From Bacteroidetes bacterium MedPE-SWsnd-G2 (GTDB taxonomy: Bacteria; Bacteroidota; Bacteroidia; Flavobacteriales; Flavobacteriaceae): DNA of 64,000 nt. The position numbers and the translations under genes were made by a program. The notes under the pieces are model-generated. The model ran no database searches. It saw nothing but the letters and a program-made list of their open reading frames with translations, and was not told the DNA's origin. Below, one piece after another: positions 7,818 to 16,943 of the stretch; the first letter of the stretch is position 1; the number at the start of each line of letters is the position of its first letter. Location: positions 1-64,000 of the forward strand of contig MPDE01000011.1 of the NCBI GenBank assembly GCA_001874335.1, written 5' to 3'.

Positions 7818-8555
7818 TCAGAGTTTAAAAAACCGATTACTAGCTAGAGCTTGCTCTAAGATGTCTACAGAAGACAGCTGTACTTTTTGGTCAAAGGCTG
7901 CAATATGTTTGCTATGATGGATATCAGAGCCTACATAAGTAATTAACCCTGACTTTAATAAGTGTTGTGCTGTTTTTTGAACATGCTTGCCATAATAACC
8001 TACAGTCGATAATAAATTCAGTTGAAATACGCAGCCTGCAGATTTTAATTTATCGTAGGTTTTCAAATCGTTGTGATAGAAATTATAGCGTTCTGGATGT
8101 GCTAAAATAGGCGTGTAGCCTTTGGTTTGCAGTTCAAATAGCAGTTCAAATAATTGAATTGGCGGATTGAGGTAAGACATCTCTACCAACACATAATTGT
8201 CTTTTAAGGTTAACAAGGGCCCCGATGCCAAACGCTCATTAAAGCTATAGTCCATCATGTACTCAGAGGCTGCCCGTAGTTTCAAATCGCTACTTAAATC
8301 TTTATACTGATGCGACACCTTATATAAGCTATCGTTAATAGTTTGAGACGTATTATCCCATACATTAGCAATGGTATGCGGTGTAGCAATTACTTCGGCA
8401 AAATTCATGGCCTTCATAGCTTCTAATAAGGCTTTGGAGTCTGATGGTGTTTTAGCCCCGTCATCAATACCGCAAAGCACATGAGAATGAATATCTACAT
8501 AACCTTCTGGTATGAGCTCTTTAAGTTTGGGTTTAGATTTAAAATTAAAAAACAT
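7818..8555 (-). CDS. CpsB/YwqE-type protein-tyrosine phosphatase (PHP fold)
   Basis: The 245-residue protein has PHP-domain metal ligands: DIHSHVLCGIDDGAK near the N-terminus, ATPHT, the AHPERY segment and SDIHHSKH near the C-terminus. CpsB/YwqE enzymes use this metal centre to dephosphorylate BY-kinases, so the substrate is very likely the tyrosine tail of the Wzc-like protein encoded just to the left. The ATG at 8555 is preferred over an in-frame TTG at 8603, because a good promoter (TTG at 8603-8601, 18-base spacer, TATTTTTG at 8582-8575) would put the RNA start downstream of 8603. The gene is monocistronic. Confidence 0.88.
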   Translation of the reverse strand: MFFNFKSKPKLKELIPEGYVDIHSHVLCGIDDGAKTPSDSKALLEAMKAMNFAEVIATPHTIANVWDNTSQTINDSLYKVSHQYKDLSSDLKLRAASEYMMDYSFNERLASGPLLTLKDNYVLVEMSYLNPPIQLFELLFELQTKGYTPILAHPERYNFYHNDLKTYDKLKSAGCVFQLNLLSTVGYYGKHVQKTAQHLLKSGLITYVGSDIHHSKHIAAFDQKVQLSSVDILEQALASNRFFKL

Positions 8556-8574
8556 TTGTGCTAAAATCAGATGA

Positions 8575-8603
8575 CAAAAATAGGGATTTATAAAAACAAA
8601 CAA
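8575..8603 (-). promoter_or_regulatory. Promoter of the tyrosine phosphatase gene
   Basis: On the minus strand, TTG (8603-8601), an 18-base spacer and TATTTTTG (8582-8575) match TTG-N(17-23)-TAnnTTTG. The TTG overlaps the foot of the terminator hairpin of the upstream gene. Confidence 0.6.
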
Positions 8604-8630
8604 CGCCTAAAGAACTAGCTTTAGGCGTTG
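8601..8630 (-). terminator. Perfect 12-base-pair terminator hairpin
   Basis: CAACGCCTAAAG and CTTTAGGCGTTG pair around AACTAG. Read on the minus strand it is followed by TTTGTTTTT, so it ends the transcript of the barrel protein at 8672-9193. Confidence 0.85.
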
Positions 8631-8671
8631 CGATATAAAAATAAAACTAAATTAGTCTTAAACGATAGAAA

Positions 8672-9193
8672 TTAAAGTTTAAAGAATAATTCGAAACTGT
8701 GAACCATATGGTTGTTAGAAGAGTTGTGATCGGTATCTGCAGCAAATTTAGCCATAGATTGTAATCTTGCTCCCCATTTTTCTCCAATCCAAAAACGCAC
8801 TCCTAAAGGAATGTTTAGTGTCGTGTTGAAGTCTTCATTAACAGTGTTAAAACCAACACCTGCACCTAAATACGCATCAAACCAATCGCGGTCTGATTTG
8901 TGCTTATTCCAATACCATTTTACACTTGTATCTGTAGAGAAATACAATTCATCTCCAGAAGGTAATTCAAACTCATTAATCGTTACCGACTGTTCTAAGG
9001 TGAATTTCTCTGACCATTGAAATTCTAAACCAGCAGAAATTGGAAGGTTAAAATAGAAATCGCTAATACCCTCGAAAGGATTAGTTTCTCCATTGTCATC
9101 TAACATATTCACACCAATGTTTAATGTCAAATCATTTTGACCATAAGAAATGCTTGCAAAAGCTAAAAAAAGTAGTAACGTAAGTTTTTTCAT
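8672..9193 (-). CDS. Small outer-membrane beta-barrel protein, unrecognised family
   Basis: The 173-residue protein starts with a clear signal peptide (MKKLTLLLFLAFASISYG, cleavage before Q). The mature part shows alternating hydrophobic/polar strands such as LTLNIGVNML, FTLEQSVTINEF, DAYLGAGVGFNT and GARLQSMAKFA, and it ends with phenylalanine-rich HSFELFFKL, a typical barrel C-terminus. It would form an eight-stranded barrel of the OmpW/PorT-like size class. No specific function can be assigned. It is a single gene with its own terminator, and it diverges from the CBS-domain gene across a 309-base spacer. Confidence 0.75.
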   Translation of the reverse strand: MKKLTLLLFLAFASISYGQNDLTLNIGVNMLDDNGETNPFEGISDFYFNLPISAGLEFQWSEKFTLEQSVTINEFELPSGDELYFSTDTSVKWYWNKHKSDRDWFDAYLGAGVGFNTVNEDFNTTLNIPLGVRFWIGEKWGARLQSMAKFAADTDHNSSNNHMVHSFELFFKL

Positions 9194-9502
9194 GTTATAA
9201 GATTTTAAAGGTAAAAATAGACTTATTAGGCAAAAACAGAAATAAAAATGATGAAAATTTTAACTTTTTTTTGACCTTGTTTTCAGGGGAAATAAAATTG
9301 AAGAAATTGAATTAAAACACAGCGAAGTTAAGTGGGTGAAAAGCAGAAAGTTAAAGGTGTTTTAGGAGTGTGAAAATGGTTTAGAAACTAAATCTATGCC
9401 TTTTAAAATTAGGCAATTTATTTAAAATGGCTTATGACTTTTGTCATAGCAATTTTTTACTACAACGTTTACTTTTGAGTATGACTAAAACATAATACTA
9501 CA
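9194..9502. other. 309-base divergent intergenic region
   Basis: It separates the barrel gene (minus) from the CBS-domain gene (plus). Apart from the -7 element for the CBS gene and a short inverted repeat TTTAG-AAA-CTAAA near 9380-9396, nothing is recognised. Confidence 0.5.
9470..9477 (+). promoter_or_regulatory. -7 element TACTTTTG for the CBS-domain gene
   Basis: Matches TAnnTTTG 26 bases before the ATG. The nearest TTG upstream (9441-9443) is 26 bases away, slightly longer than the usual spacer. Confidence 0.5.
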
Positions 9503-9922
9503 ATGAAAAAACGAACACCTGTCTCTACAATCATGAGCCAAGATGTGATAACACTTAATCATAATGATAGTTTAGATCACGCAGAGCTCCTTTTTAAATC
9601 CCATAATATTAGACATATTCCAGTGGTAAATAAAACAGAAGTTACCGGTATGCTAAGTTATACCGATTTACTTCGAATTAGTTTTGCTGATGCCGTAGAT
9701 GAGGATGAGCAAAGTGTAGATACAGTGGTGTATAATATGTTTACCATAGAACAAGTGATGGCTAAAAATATTGTAAGTGTATCTTCTGATGCTACGATTA
9801 AAGAAGTAGCCGAAATATTAGCGGAGCATGATTTTCATGCCTTACCTGTAATTGATAATGGAAAATTAAAAGGTATTGTGACTTCTACCGATTTGATAAA
9901 TTACCTTTTAGAACAATACTAA
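9503..9922 (+). CDS. Two-CBS-domain protein
   Basis: The 139-residue protein is a tandem CBS (Bateman) pair and nothing else. The first CBS spans about residues 8-65 (VSTIMSQDVITLN, then HIPVVNKTEVTGMLSYTDLL). The second spans about 78-136 (IEQVMAKNIVSVSSDATI, HALPVIDNGKLKGIVTSTDL). Such pairs bind adenosine nucleotides and act as energy-state sensors that regulate another protein in trans. The partner is not evident: both neighbouring genes are transcribed the other way. The gene is monocistronic and ends at a shared terminator at 9967-9997. Confidence 0.85.
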   Translation: MKKRTPVSTIMSQDVITLNHNDSLDHAELLFKSHNIRHIPVVNKTEVTGMLSYTDLLRISFADAVDEDEQSVDTVVYNMFTIEQVMAKNIVSVSSDATIKEVAEILAEHDFHALPVIDNGKLKGIVTSTDLINYLLEQY

Positions 9923-9966
9923 ACCAAGTTTTCTATGAACTAACTTTTGTTCTATTTTGCAAAAGA

Positions 9967-9997
9967 AAAGCGGCCCAAGGTAACTTGAAGCCGCTTT
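9967..9997. terminator. Bidirectional terminator between the CBS gene and rpe
   Basis: AAAGCGGC and GCCGCTTT pair across a 15-base loop. A T run follows on the plus strand and an A run precedes it, so it can serve both convergent genes. Confidence 0.8.
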
Positions 9998-10019
9998 TTT
10001 TATGTAATTAATTTTTAGC

Positions 10020-10682
10020 TTAAGGATTAACCTGAGCTTTTAAGTTTTTAACCGTTAAAATTGGATCTTCACTTTTAAAAACATAACTACCAGCCACCAA
10101 AACATCGGCACCAGCCTCAGTTAATTGCGTTGCATTTTTGTCGGTAACTCCGCCGTCAATTTCAATAAGGGTTGAAGCGCCTTTACGTTCTATTAAAGCC
10201 TTTAATTGTTTTACCTTATTATAGGTGTTTTCAATAAAGCTTTGCCCACCAAAACCGGGGTTTACACTCATCAAACACACCATATCAATATCCTGAATCG
10301 TATCTTCTAAAACGTTTATGTTAGTATGCGGATTTAAAGCAACTCCAGCTTTCATGCCTTCGGCCTTGATCGCTTGTAAAGTTCTATGTAAATGTGTGCA
10401 AGCTTCGTAATGCACTGTTAAGATATCACTGCCTAATTTGGCGAAAGTTGAGATGTAGCGATCAGGGTCTACAATCATTAAATGCACATCTACGGTTTTT
10501 TTAGCATGCTTAGAAATGGCATCTAAAACGGGCATACCAAAGCTAATGTTTGGTACAAATACACCATCCATAATATCAATATGAAACCAATCGGCTTCAC
10601 TTTGATTAATCATTTCGATGTCGCGTTGAAGGTTAGCGAAATCTGCTGCAAGTACAGAAGGTGCTATTAGTTTTGAACTCAT
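10020..10682 (-). CDS. rpe: Ribulose-phosphate 3-epimerase
   Basis: The 220-residue TIM-barrel enzyme interconverts ribulose 5-phosphate and xylulose 5-phosphate in the pentose phosphate pathway. Signatures in order are IAPSVLAADFANL at the N-terminus, HIDIMDGVFVPNI (metal and catalytic Asp), VDVHLMI, LMSVNPGFGGQSF (phosphate-binding loop) and EIDGGV (second catalytic Asp). The ATG at 10682 gives the standard N-terminus; the in-frame start eight codons upstream is only a TTG. The -7 element at 10746-10739 lies just beyond the terminator of rpoD, so the gene is transcribed separately. Confidence 0.95.
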   Translation of the reverse strand: MSSKLIAPSVLAADFANLQRDIEMINQSEADWFHIDIMDGVFVPNISFGMPVLDAISKHAKKTVDVHLMIVDPDRYISTFAKLGSDILTVHYEACTHLHRTLQAIKAEGMKAGVALNPHTNINVLEDTIQDIDMVCLMSVNPGFGGQSFIENTYNKVKQLKALIERKGASTLIEIDGGVTDKNATQLTEAGADVLVAGSYVFKSEDPILTVKNLKAQVNP

Positions 10683-10738
10683 GAGATAATTGATGTTATG
10701 GCCCAATTTAATGTGGACCTTTAGTTGTTTTGTTGCTG

Positions 10739-10746
10739 CAAAAATA
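10739..10746 (-). promoter_or_regulatory. -7 element TATTTTTG for rpe
   Basis: Minus-strand match to TAnnTTTG, about 57 bases upstream of the start codon. Confidence 0.5.
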
Positions 10747-10758
10747 AGGCAAAAAAAT

Positions 10759-10785
10759 GAACCCCCGGTAATCAGCCGAGGGTTC
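10759..10785 (-). terminator. Terminator of rpoD
   Basis: GAACCC / GGGTTC with an inner CGG / CCG pair. The minus strand continues with a run of seven T residues. Confidence 0.75.
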
Positions 10786-10857
10786 TTTCATCAATCAAAA
10801 AACGAACAGTTATGTAACTGTTTGTTACGTTAATTTAGTCGTAATACTGTGGTATTA

Positions 10858-11721
10858 CTAACCTAAATAGGTTTTTAATATTTTGCTTCGTGAGGTGTGT
10901 TTTAACCTACGAATTGCTTTTTCTTTAATTTGGCGTACACGTTCACGTGTCAAATCGAATGTTTCTCCAATTTCTTCTAATGTCATAGGGTGTTGATCTC
11001 CTAATCCAAAGTATAAACGGATCACATCGGCTTCTCGAGGCGTTAATGTTTCTAACGCGCGTTCAATTTCAGTTCTTAAAGATTCGTGTAATAAATCACG
11101 ATCAGGGTTTGGAGATTCACCAGAACGTAATACATCGTAAAGGTTTGAATCTTCTCCTTCAACTAAAGGTGCATCCATAGAGACGTGACGACCAGAATTT
11201 TTCATAGACTCCTTAACATCGTTAATAGTCATGTCTAATTCTTTGGCAATCTCTTCTGCACTTGGTGGACGCTCATGACTTTGCTCTAAAAAGGCAAAAG
11301 TCTTATTAATTTTATTAATAGATCCAATCTTGTTTAAAGGTAGCCTTACAATACGAGATTGTTCAGCCAAAGCTTGTAAAATAGATTGTCTAATCCACCA
11401 TACAGCATAGGAAATAAATTTAAAACCACGCGTTTCATCAAAACGTTGTGCCGCTTTAATAAGTCCCAAATTACCTTCATTAATTAAATCTGGTAAGGTT
11501 AAACCTTGATTTTGATATTGTTTTGCAACCGATACCACGAAACGTAAATTAGCCTTAGTCAATTTTTCTAAAGCCACTTGGTCTCCAGCTTTTATACGCT
11601 GTGCTAATTCTACTTCTTCGTCTGCGGTAATTAAGTCAACTTTTCCAATTTCTTGAAGATATTTATCTAATGATGCGGTTTCTCTGTTAGTAACCTGCTT
11701 GGTAATTTTAAGTTGTCTCAT
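10858..11721 (-). CDS. rpoD: Primary RNA polymerase sigma factor (sigma-70/SigA)
   Basis: The 287-residue protein has regions 1.2, 2, 3 and 4 but lacks the long region 1.1 and the non-conserved insert of E. coli RpoD, which is normal for Bacteroidota. Region 2.3-2.4 reads [16 protein letters not shown] followed by QSRIVRLP; region 4.2 has the helix-turn-helix [19 protein letters not shown]. This is the factor expected to read the TAnnTTTG promoters seen across the window. The start is supported by AGGAG about nine bases before the ATG, which is unusual here because nearly every other gene lacks a Shine-Dalgarno sequence. A 9-base inverted repeat lies in its leader. Confidence 0.96.
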   Translation of the reverse strand: MRQLKITKQVTNRETASLDKYLQEIGKVDLITADEEVELAQRIKAGDQVALEKLTKANLRFVVSVAKQYQNQGLTLPDLINEGNLGLIKAAQRFDETRGFKFISYAVWWIRQSILQALAEQSRIVRLPLNKIGSINKINKTFAFLEQSHERPPSAEEIAKELDMTINDVKESMKNSGRHVSMDAPLVEGEDSNLYDVLRSGESPNPDRDLLHESLRTEIERALETLTPREADVIRLYFGLGDQHPMTLEEIGETFDLTRERVRQIKEKAIRRLKHTSRSKILKTYLG

Positions 11722-11743
11722 GTACTAGTCTCCTGTTTAATTT

Positions 11744-11784
11744 AATGTTGCGTTTGTGACGCTCTATTTGTTATACGCAACATT
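11744..11784. promoter_or_regulatory. Inverted repeat in the rpoD leader
   Basis: AATGTTGCG (11744-11752) and CGCAACATT (11776-11784) are perfect inverted 9-base arms separated by 23 bases, located 23-63 bases upstream of the rpoD start. It may be an RNA stem-loop in the 5' leader or a protein-binding site. No TAnnTTTG is seen between it and the start codon. Confidence 0.5.
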
Positions 11785-11955
11785 TTCAAGAAATGTTACA
11801 AGAAATATAGGTAATATTTATTTAACAGTTAGTAAATGTTAGATTTTAATTTATGTTGTATGCTATAAGGTGTTTATTATAAGGGTTTTGAGTGTCTCAT
11901 GAAAAATGTAATTATTTTCAATACAATGCCTTTTTTTAGACGTTAGGGCTAAAAA

Positions 11956-11984
11956 AAGCCTGTTACAAAACATGTAACAGGCTT
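11956..11984 (-). terminator. Terminator of pnp
   Basis: AAGCCTGTTAC and GTAACAGGCTT form a perfect 11-base-pair stem around AAAACAT. A T run follows on the minus strand. Confidence 0.85.
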
Positions 11985-12011
11985 AACTATATGTTGAAAA
12001 GAGATTATAAA

Positions 12012-14240
12012 TTAATCTTCTTTCTTGTCATTTCGTGGTTTGCGATCATCTCTGCGATTATCACGGCCACGGTTATCTCTACCTTTACGGTTGTCATCTC
12101 TTGGTGGCTTTGCTACATAACCTTCTGGTTTTGGTAATAACGCTTTACGAGATACTTTTTCTTTACGTGTTCTTGGGTCAAGTCCGAAGTATTTCACATC
12201 TAAAACATCACCTAAGTTAACGATATCTGTAACATTGTCTGTACGTTCCCAAGCCAACTCACTTACGTGAAGTAAAACTTCGTTTCCTGGAGCGTCAACA
12301 TATTCTACAACTGCACCGAAATCAAGCATTTTAATAACTTTTACTTCGTATACACTTCCTTTTTCAGGTTTGAATAATAAAGAATCTATTTTAGCAATTA
12401 CAGTATCAATACCTTCTTGGCCTACACCTAAAATTTCTACAATACCTTCTTCAGTTACAGGATCTTCATTGATAACAATTGTAGTTCCTGTTTCTTTTTG
12501 CATTTCCTGAATTACTTTTCCGCCAGGTCCAATTAAGGCTCCTATAAATTCGTTAGGAATTCTACGGCTAACCATTTTAGGAGAGTGAGGTTTCACATCT
12601 TCTGCAGGAGCAGCAATAGTATCGGTAATTTTTCCTAAGATATGTAAACGACCATCACGTGCTTGTTTTAGTGCATTTACTAAAATCTCATAGGATAAAC
12701 CTTTTATTTTAATATCCATTTGACAAGCAGTAATACCCTTAGATGTACCAGTTACTTTAAAGTCCATATCACCAAGATGATCTTCATCACCTAAGATATC
12801 AGACAATACAGCATAACGATCACCATCAGAAATTAATCCCATAGCGATACCAGAAACTGGTCTTGTCATTTGTACACCCGCATCCATCAATGCCATTGTA
12901 CCTGCACAAACTGTTGCCATTGAAGATGAACCGTTAGATTCTAATACTTCTGATACAACACGTACTGTATAAGGACAATCTTCAGGAATCATTCCTTTTA
13001 ATCCGCGCTGTGCTAAATTACCATGTCCAACTTCACGTCTTGACGTACCTCTTAATGGTCTTGCTTCACCTGTACAAAAAGGAGGGAAGTTATAATGTAA
13101 ATAGAAATTCTCTTCACCTTCATAAGATGGCATATCTATTTTATTAGCATCTCTTGATGTTCCTAAAGTAACTGTTGCTAATGCCTGAGTTTCTCCACGA
13201 GAAAATATAGAAGATCCATGTGTAGACGGTAAATAATCTACCTCACACCAAATTGGTCTAATTTCGTCAGTCTTACGACCGTCTAAACGAATACCTTCGC
13301 TTAAAGTTAATTCACGAACAGCTTCTTTTTCTGCTTTACTGTAGTATCCACTAACAAGATGTCCAAATTCTTCCATCTCTTCTTCCGTGAATGAAGCTAT
13401 AACAGCCTCTTTTACTTCAGCAAAAGCAGCGCCACGTTCAGCTTTAGATGTACCTTGCTTTGCAATTGCATAGCATTTATCGTAAGCTAAATCATGAATT
13501 TTTTGTTGTAATTCTTCGTTTACTTCAGCAGTTTCGTATTCACGTGTTGCTTTTTTACCTACAGCTTCTGCTAAACGTAATTGAGCATCAATTTGAACCT
13601 TAATTGCTTCATGTGCAAATTTGATAGCATCAGCCATCTCTTCTTCAGAAATCTCATCCATTTCACCTTCAACCATCATCACAGAGTCAGCAGAAGCACC
13701 GATCATCATTTCAAGATCAGATTCTTCTAATTGCGCACGTGTAGGGTTGATTACAAATTCACCGTTTACACGAGCAACTCTTGCTTCAGAGATTGCACAT
13801 TCAAAAGGGAAATCTGATAATTGGATTGCAGCAGAAGCAGCTAAACCAGCCATTGCTTCTGGCATAACATTTTCGTCATGAGACATTAATTGAATCATAA
13901 CCTGCGTTTCTGCATGATAATCTTTTGGGAATAAGGGACGTAAAACACGGTCAACAAGACGCATTGTTAAAACTTCACCGTCACTTGGTCTTGCTTCTCT
14001 TTTAAAGAAACCACCTGGGTAACGTCCAGCTGCAGCAAATTTCTCTCTGTAATCTACTGTTAATGGTAAAAAATCTACATCGGCTTGTTTGTAATTAGAA
14101 ACTACAGTACATAATAACATACAGTTTCCAGATTGCACAACGACACTACCATGAGCTTGTTTTGCTAATTTCCCGGTCTCGATAGAAATTTCTCTTCCAT
14201 CGCCAAGGTCTATGACCTCTTTAAATACTTTTGGAATCAT
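12012..14240 (-). CDS. pnp: Polyribonucleotide nucleotidyltransferase (PNPase)
   Basis: The 742-residue exoribonuclease degrades RNA 3' to 5' with phosphate. The order is RNase PH-like domain 1 ([19 protein letters not shown] near residue 65), an alpha-helical linker, the catalytic RNase PH domain 2 ([17 protein letters not shown] near 400, [14 protein letters not shown] near 500), a KH domain ([20 protein letters not shown] near 560) and an S1 domain ([20 protein letters not shown] near 630). A basic Arg/Asp/Asn-rich tail of about 30 residues, [15 protein letters not shown], ends the protein and is probably a disordered RNA-binding extension. It follows rpsO, the widely conserved rpsO-pnp order, but a hairpin lies between them. 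Confidence 0.97.
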   Translation of the reverse strand: MIPKVFKEVIDLGDGREISIETGKLAKQAHGSVVVQSGNCMLLCTVVSNYKQADVDFLPLTVDYREKFAAAGRYPGGFFKREARPSDGEVLTMRLVDRVLRPLFPKDYHAETQVMIQLMSHDENVMPEAMAGLAASAAIQLSDFPFECAISEARVARVNGEFVINPTRAQLEESDLEMMIGASADSVMMVEGEMDEISEEEMADAIKFAHEAIKVQIDAQLRLAEAVGKKATREYETAEVNEELQQKIHDLAYDKCYAIAKQGTSKAERGAAFAEVKEAVIASFTEEEMEEFGHLVSGYYSKAEKEAVRELTLSEGIRLDGRKTDEIRPIWCEVDYLPSTHGSSIFSRGETQALATVTLGTSRDANKIDMPSYEGEENFYLHYNFPPFCTGEARPLRGTSRREVGHGNLAQRGLKGMIPEDCPYTVRVVSEVLESNGSSSMATVCAGTMALMDAGVQMTRPVSGIAMGLISDGDRYAVLSDILGDEDHLGDMDFKVTGTSKGITACQMDIKIKGLSYEILVNALKQARDGRLHILGKITDTIAAPAEDVKPHSPKMVSRRIPNEFIGALIGPGGKVIQEMQKETGTTIVINEDPVTEEGIVEILGVGQEGIDTVIAKIDSLLFKPEKGSVYEVKVIKMLDFGAVVEYVDAPGNEVLLHVSELAWERTDNVTDIVNLGDVLDVKYFGLDPRTRKEKVSRKALLPKPEGYVAKPPRDDNRKGRDNRGRDNRRDDRKPRNDKKED

Positions 14241-14380
14241 AAATATTTTTAATTCTAATTAAACATAGGTCGTTGTGTTGTTGTAGTTGTTGTGTGGAAT
14301 TAAAATCCCGAATTGACCAATGAAAAACTATTATTACAGCTTTTTATTTTAATACGTTTAGAAGCTCAATATAATTAAAA

Positions 14381-14402
14381 AAAGAGGCGCGAAGCCTCTT
14401 TT
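14381..14402 (-). terminator. Hairpin between rpsO and pnp
   Basis: GAGGC / GCCTC around GCGAA (14384-14398), with an A run on one side and a T run on the other. It could end the rpsO transcript or be a processing site within an rpsO-pnp transcript. Confidence 0.75.
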
Positions 14403-14404
14403 TA

Positions 14405-14674
14405 TTATTTTCTTAAACCTAATTCTTTAATTATTGCACGATATCTTAAGACATCAACTTTAATTAAGTAATCAAGTAAAGATCTACGCTTTCCTACTAA
14501 TTTTACTAAAGAACGCTCTGTGTTAAAATCTTTACGATTGTCTTTTAAGTGTTCTGTTAGGTGATTAATTCTGTGCGTAAATAATGCGATTTGACCTTCA
14601 GCCGAACCAGTATCGTTTTTTCCTTTACCGTGTTTTGCGAAAATCTCTTCTTTTGCTTCTTTTGTTAAATACAT
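14405..14674 (-). CDS. rpsO: 30S ribosomal protein S15
   Basis: The 89-residue protein matches the family length and shows the conserved four-helix pattern with GKGKNDTGSAEGQIALFTHRI near residues 16-35, HLKDNRKDFNTERSLVKLVGKRRSLLDYL near 42-70 and the C-terminal YRAIIKELGLRK. It binds the central domain of 16S rRNA and organises platform assembly. The gene has its own -7 element TATCTTTG (14735-14728) and precedes pnp on the same strand. Confidence 0.97.
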   Translation of the reverse strand: MYLTKEAKEEIFAKHGKGKNDTGSAEGQIALFTHRINHLTEHLKDNRKDFNTERSLVKLVGKRRSLLDYLIKVDVLRYRAIIKELGLRK

Positions 14675-14727
14675 TCCAATATTATTTTAATGATTTTTAT
14701 GTATATGGAAGTTTTTCTTCCAAGCGG

Positions 14728-14735
14728 CAAAGATA
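14728..14735 (-). promoter_or_regulatory. -7 element TATCTTTG for rpsO
   Basis: Minus-strand match to TAnnTTTG, 54 bases upstream of the start codon. Confidence 0.5.
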
Positions 14736-14855
14736 GTAAAAATTATATTAGTAAACCTCGGGCGGGTTCTTCTTTTGTATGTCTTAAGAAGACTTTATAA
14801 TTTTAATTGCAAATTGGAATAAAAAAAGCGACCGATTAAGGTCGCTTTATATATA

Positions 14856-15710
14856 TTATGCTCTAAGCGGTTGATTTCTAATCAAATCAATATACTTATT
14901 GACATTGTCTTTGAGCTCTTTTCTATGCGTAATAAAGTCTAAGAAGCCATGCTCCAATAAAAACTCAGAAGTTTGAAAGCCTTCCGGTAATTCTTTACCA
15001 GTTGTATCTCTAACAATACGCGGGCCTGCAAAACCTATTAAGGCACCTGGTTCAGCGATATTAATATCTCCTAACATTGCAAATGATGCTGTAGTTCCTC
15101 CAGTTGTAGGATCTGTACATAATGAAATGTATGGGATTTTTGCTTCTGCCAATTGCGCTAACCTAACCGAAGTTTTGGCCAATTGCATTAACGATAATGC
15201 AGCTTCCATCATACGTGCTCCACCTGATTTTGAAATAATCATAAATGGAATATCGTTTTTTAATGCATATTCTGCAGCTCTTGCAATTTTCTCACCAACA
15301 ACACTTCCCATTGATCCGCCAATAAAACTAAAATCCATACAGGCAATCACTAAATCTTTTCCTTTAGATTTACCTACAGCAGTGCGCACTGCATCTTTTA
15401 GTTGCGTTTTAGCTTGTGCCGCTTTTAAACGGTCTGGATATTTTTTAGTATCCTCAAATTTTAAAGGATCCTTAGATGTTAAATCGGAGTCAAGTTCTTG
15501 AAATTCATCATCAAAAAGAATTTCAAAATACTCTTTACTTCCTATTCTAACATGATATCCGTCTTCTGGACTAACGTAATAGTTTTTTTCTAACTCCTCA
15601 GTATCAATAATTTTACCAGTAGGAGATTTATACCATAGCCCTTTAGGGGTGTCTTTCTTTTCTTCAGTTGTGGTAGTTATACCTTTAGTTTTTCTTTTAA
15701 ACCAAGCCAT
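14856..15710 (-). CDS. accD: Acetyl-CoA carboxylase carboxyltransferase subunit beta, zinc ligands lost
   Basis: The 284-residue protein is the beta half of the carboxyltransferase that makes malonyl-CoA for fatty-acid synthesis. The crotonase-like core is intact: [14 protein letters not shown] near residue 128, [18 protein letters not shown] near 160, [21 protein letters not shown] near 195-215 and IGFAGPRI. The N-terminal zinc ribbon, which in E. coli binds Zn through four cysteines, is altered: by hand alignment these positions are Ser29, Thr31, Ser47 and Asp50, while the framing residues (LWYK, ELEKN, HVRI) remain. The fold probably persists without metal. It lies 36 bases after fbaA on the same strand and may have an internal promoter at 15749-15742. 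Confidence 0.93.
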   Translation of the reverse strand: MAWFKRKTKGITTTTEEKKDTPKGLWYKSPTGKIIDTEELEKNYYVSPEDGYHVRIGSKEYFEILFDDEFQELDSDLTSKDPLKFEDTKKYPDRLKAAQAKTQLKDAVRTAVGKSKGKDLVIACMDFSFIGGSMGSVVGEKIARAAEYALKNDIPFMIISKSGGARMMEAALSLMQLAKTSVRLAQLAEAKIPYISLCTDPTTGGTTASFAMLGDINIAEPGALIGFAGPRIVRDTTGKELPEGFQTSEFLLEHGFLDFITHRKELKDNVNKYIDLIRNQPLRA

Positions 15711-15741
15711 TAATTAAGCGTTTAGTTAGTAATTAATAATG

Positions 15742-15749
15742 CAAAGTTA
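15742..15749 (-). promoter_or_regulatory. -7 element TAACTTTG before accD
   Basis: Matches TAnnTTTG and overlaps the stop codon of fbaA. It would allow accD to be transcribed independently. Confidence 0.45.
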
Positions 15750-16814
15750 TAAAGTATTTACATTATTAAGGTCCTCAAACGCCTTTTTTAAACGTTCTAC
15801 GAACGCATTTTCTCCGTGGCGCAGCCATACTCTTGGGTCATAGTACTTTTTATTTGGTACATCATCACCTTCTGGGTTACCAATTTGTTGCTTTAAATAT
15901 TCAGATTTGTCAGACATATAATCACGAATACCACTCATAAATGCATATTGCATGTCTGTATCAATATTCATTTTGATCGTACCGTAACCAATTGCTTCTC
16001 TAATTTCTTCAACTGTAGAACCTGATCCACCATGGAATACAAAATCAATATGGTTATGCCCTACATTGTATTTTTCTGTAATATACTCTTGAGAGTTTTT
16101 AAGAATTTTTGGCGTTAATTTCACGTTCCCTGGTTTGTAAACCCCGTGAACATTTCCGAAGGCAGCAGCAATAGTGAATTTGTCACTTACTTTACTTAAT
16201 TCTTCATAAGCGTAAGCCACTTCTTCTGGTTGTGTATATAATTTTGAATCATCTACATCTGTATTATCAACACCATCTTCTTCACCACCAGTGATACCTA
16301 ATTCAATTTCTAAAGTCATTCCCATTTTGCTCATACGCTCTAAATACGTTTTGCAAATTGCAATGTTTTCTTCGATAGGCTCTTCTGATAAATCGATCAT
16401 ATGAGAGCTATATAATGGTTTTCCAGTTTCTTTAAAATGTTGCTCTGAAGCATCCAGTAAACCGTCAATCCAAGGTAATAATTTCTTAGCGCAGTGGTCT
16501 GTATGTAAAATCACAGGAACACCGTAAGCTTCTGCCATTTGGTGCACGTGTTTCGCTCCAGCTACACTACCAGCAATGGCTGCTTTTTGATTTTCGTTTG
16601 AAAGTGATTTTCCAGCATTAAATACTGCACCTCCATTTGAAAATTGTATGATAACAGGTGCATTTAACGTTTTAGCAGTTTCTAAAACACCGTTAATTGT
16701 ATTTGATCCAATGACATTTACCGCAGGTAAAGCAAAACCTTTTTCTTTTGCCAACTTAAAAATTTGCTGTACTTCGTCTCCCGTTGCAACTCCTGGTTTA
16801 ATATTATGACCCAT
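15747..16814 (-). CDS. fbaA: Class II fructose-bisphosphate aldolase
   Basis: The 355-residue zinc enzyme cleaves or forms fructose 1,6-bisphosphate in glycolysis and gluconeogenesis. Motifs include ALPAVNVIGSNTINGVLE near the N-terminus, VILHTDHCAKKLLPWIDGLL (catalytic Asp and a zinc His) near residue 105, LEIELGITGGEEDGVDN (zinc Glu region) near 170, AFGNVHGVYKPGN and FVFHGGSGST (phosphate binding). It belongs to the longer E. coli FbaA-type (class IIA). The ATG at 16814 gives the expected MGHNIKPGV start; an ATG 15 codons upstream lies before the RNA start predicted from TATTTTTG at 16854-16847. Confidence 0.95.
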   Translation of the reverse strand: MGHNIKPGVATGDEVQQIFKLAKEKGFALPAVNVIGSNTINGVLETAKTLNAPVIIQFSNGGAVFNAGKSLSNENQKAAIAGSVAGAKHVHQMAEAYGVPVILHTDHCAKKLLPWIDGLLDASEQHFKETGKPLYSSHMIDLSEEPIEENIAICKTYLERMSKMGMTLEIELGITGGEEDGVDNTDVDDSKLYTQPEEVAYAYEELSKVSDKFTIAAAFGNVHGVYKPGNVKLTPKILKNSQEYITEKYNVGHNHIDFVFHGGSGSTVEEIREAIGYGTIKMNIDTDMQYAFMSGIRDYMSDKSEYLKQQIGNPEGDDVPNKKYYDPRVWLRHGENAFVERLKKAFEDLNNVNTL

Positions 16815-16846
16815 TTTTATTGTTTTTAGATTAAAATATAATGCTG

Positions 16847-16854
16847 CAAAAATA
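16847..16854 (-). promoter_or_regulatory. -7 element TATTTTTG for fbaA
   Basis: Minus-strand match to TAnnTTTG, 33 bases upstream of the chosen start; it helps decide between two in-frame ATGs. Confidence 0.55.
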
Positions 16855-16943
16855 AACATTTTTTGAGCATTATTGGAGATAAACCTCTGACTTATGGTTA
16901 ATAAAATGGTAATTATTTACGAAAACGTTTGAAGAAAATGTAA

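Noticed and set aside
15127-15501. 124-codon open frame antisense to accD
   Set aside because: It lies wholly within a conserved gene and its protein shows no coherent motif; it mirrors the codon pattern of accD. The same reasoning removes the other long antisense frames, e.g. at 17983-18285, 23609-23890, 45074-45511 and 41796-42137.
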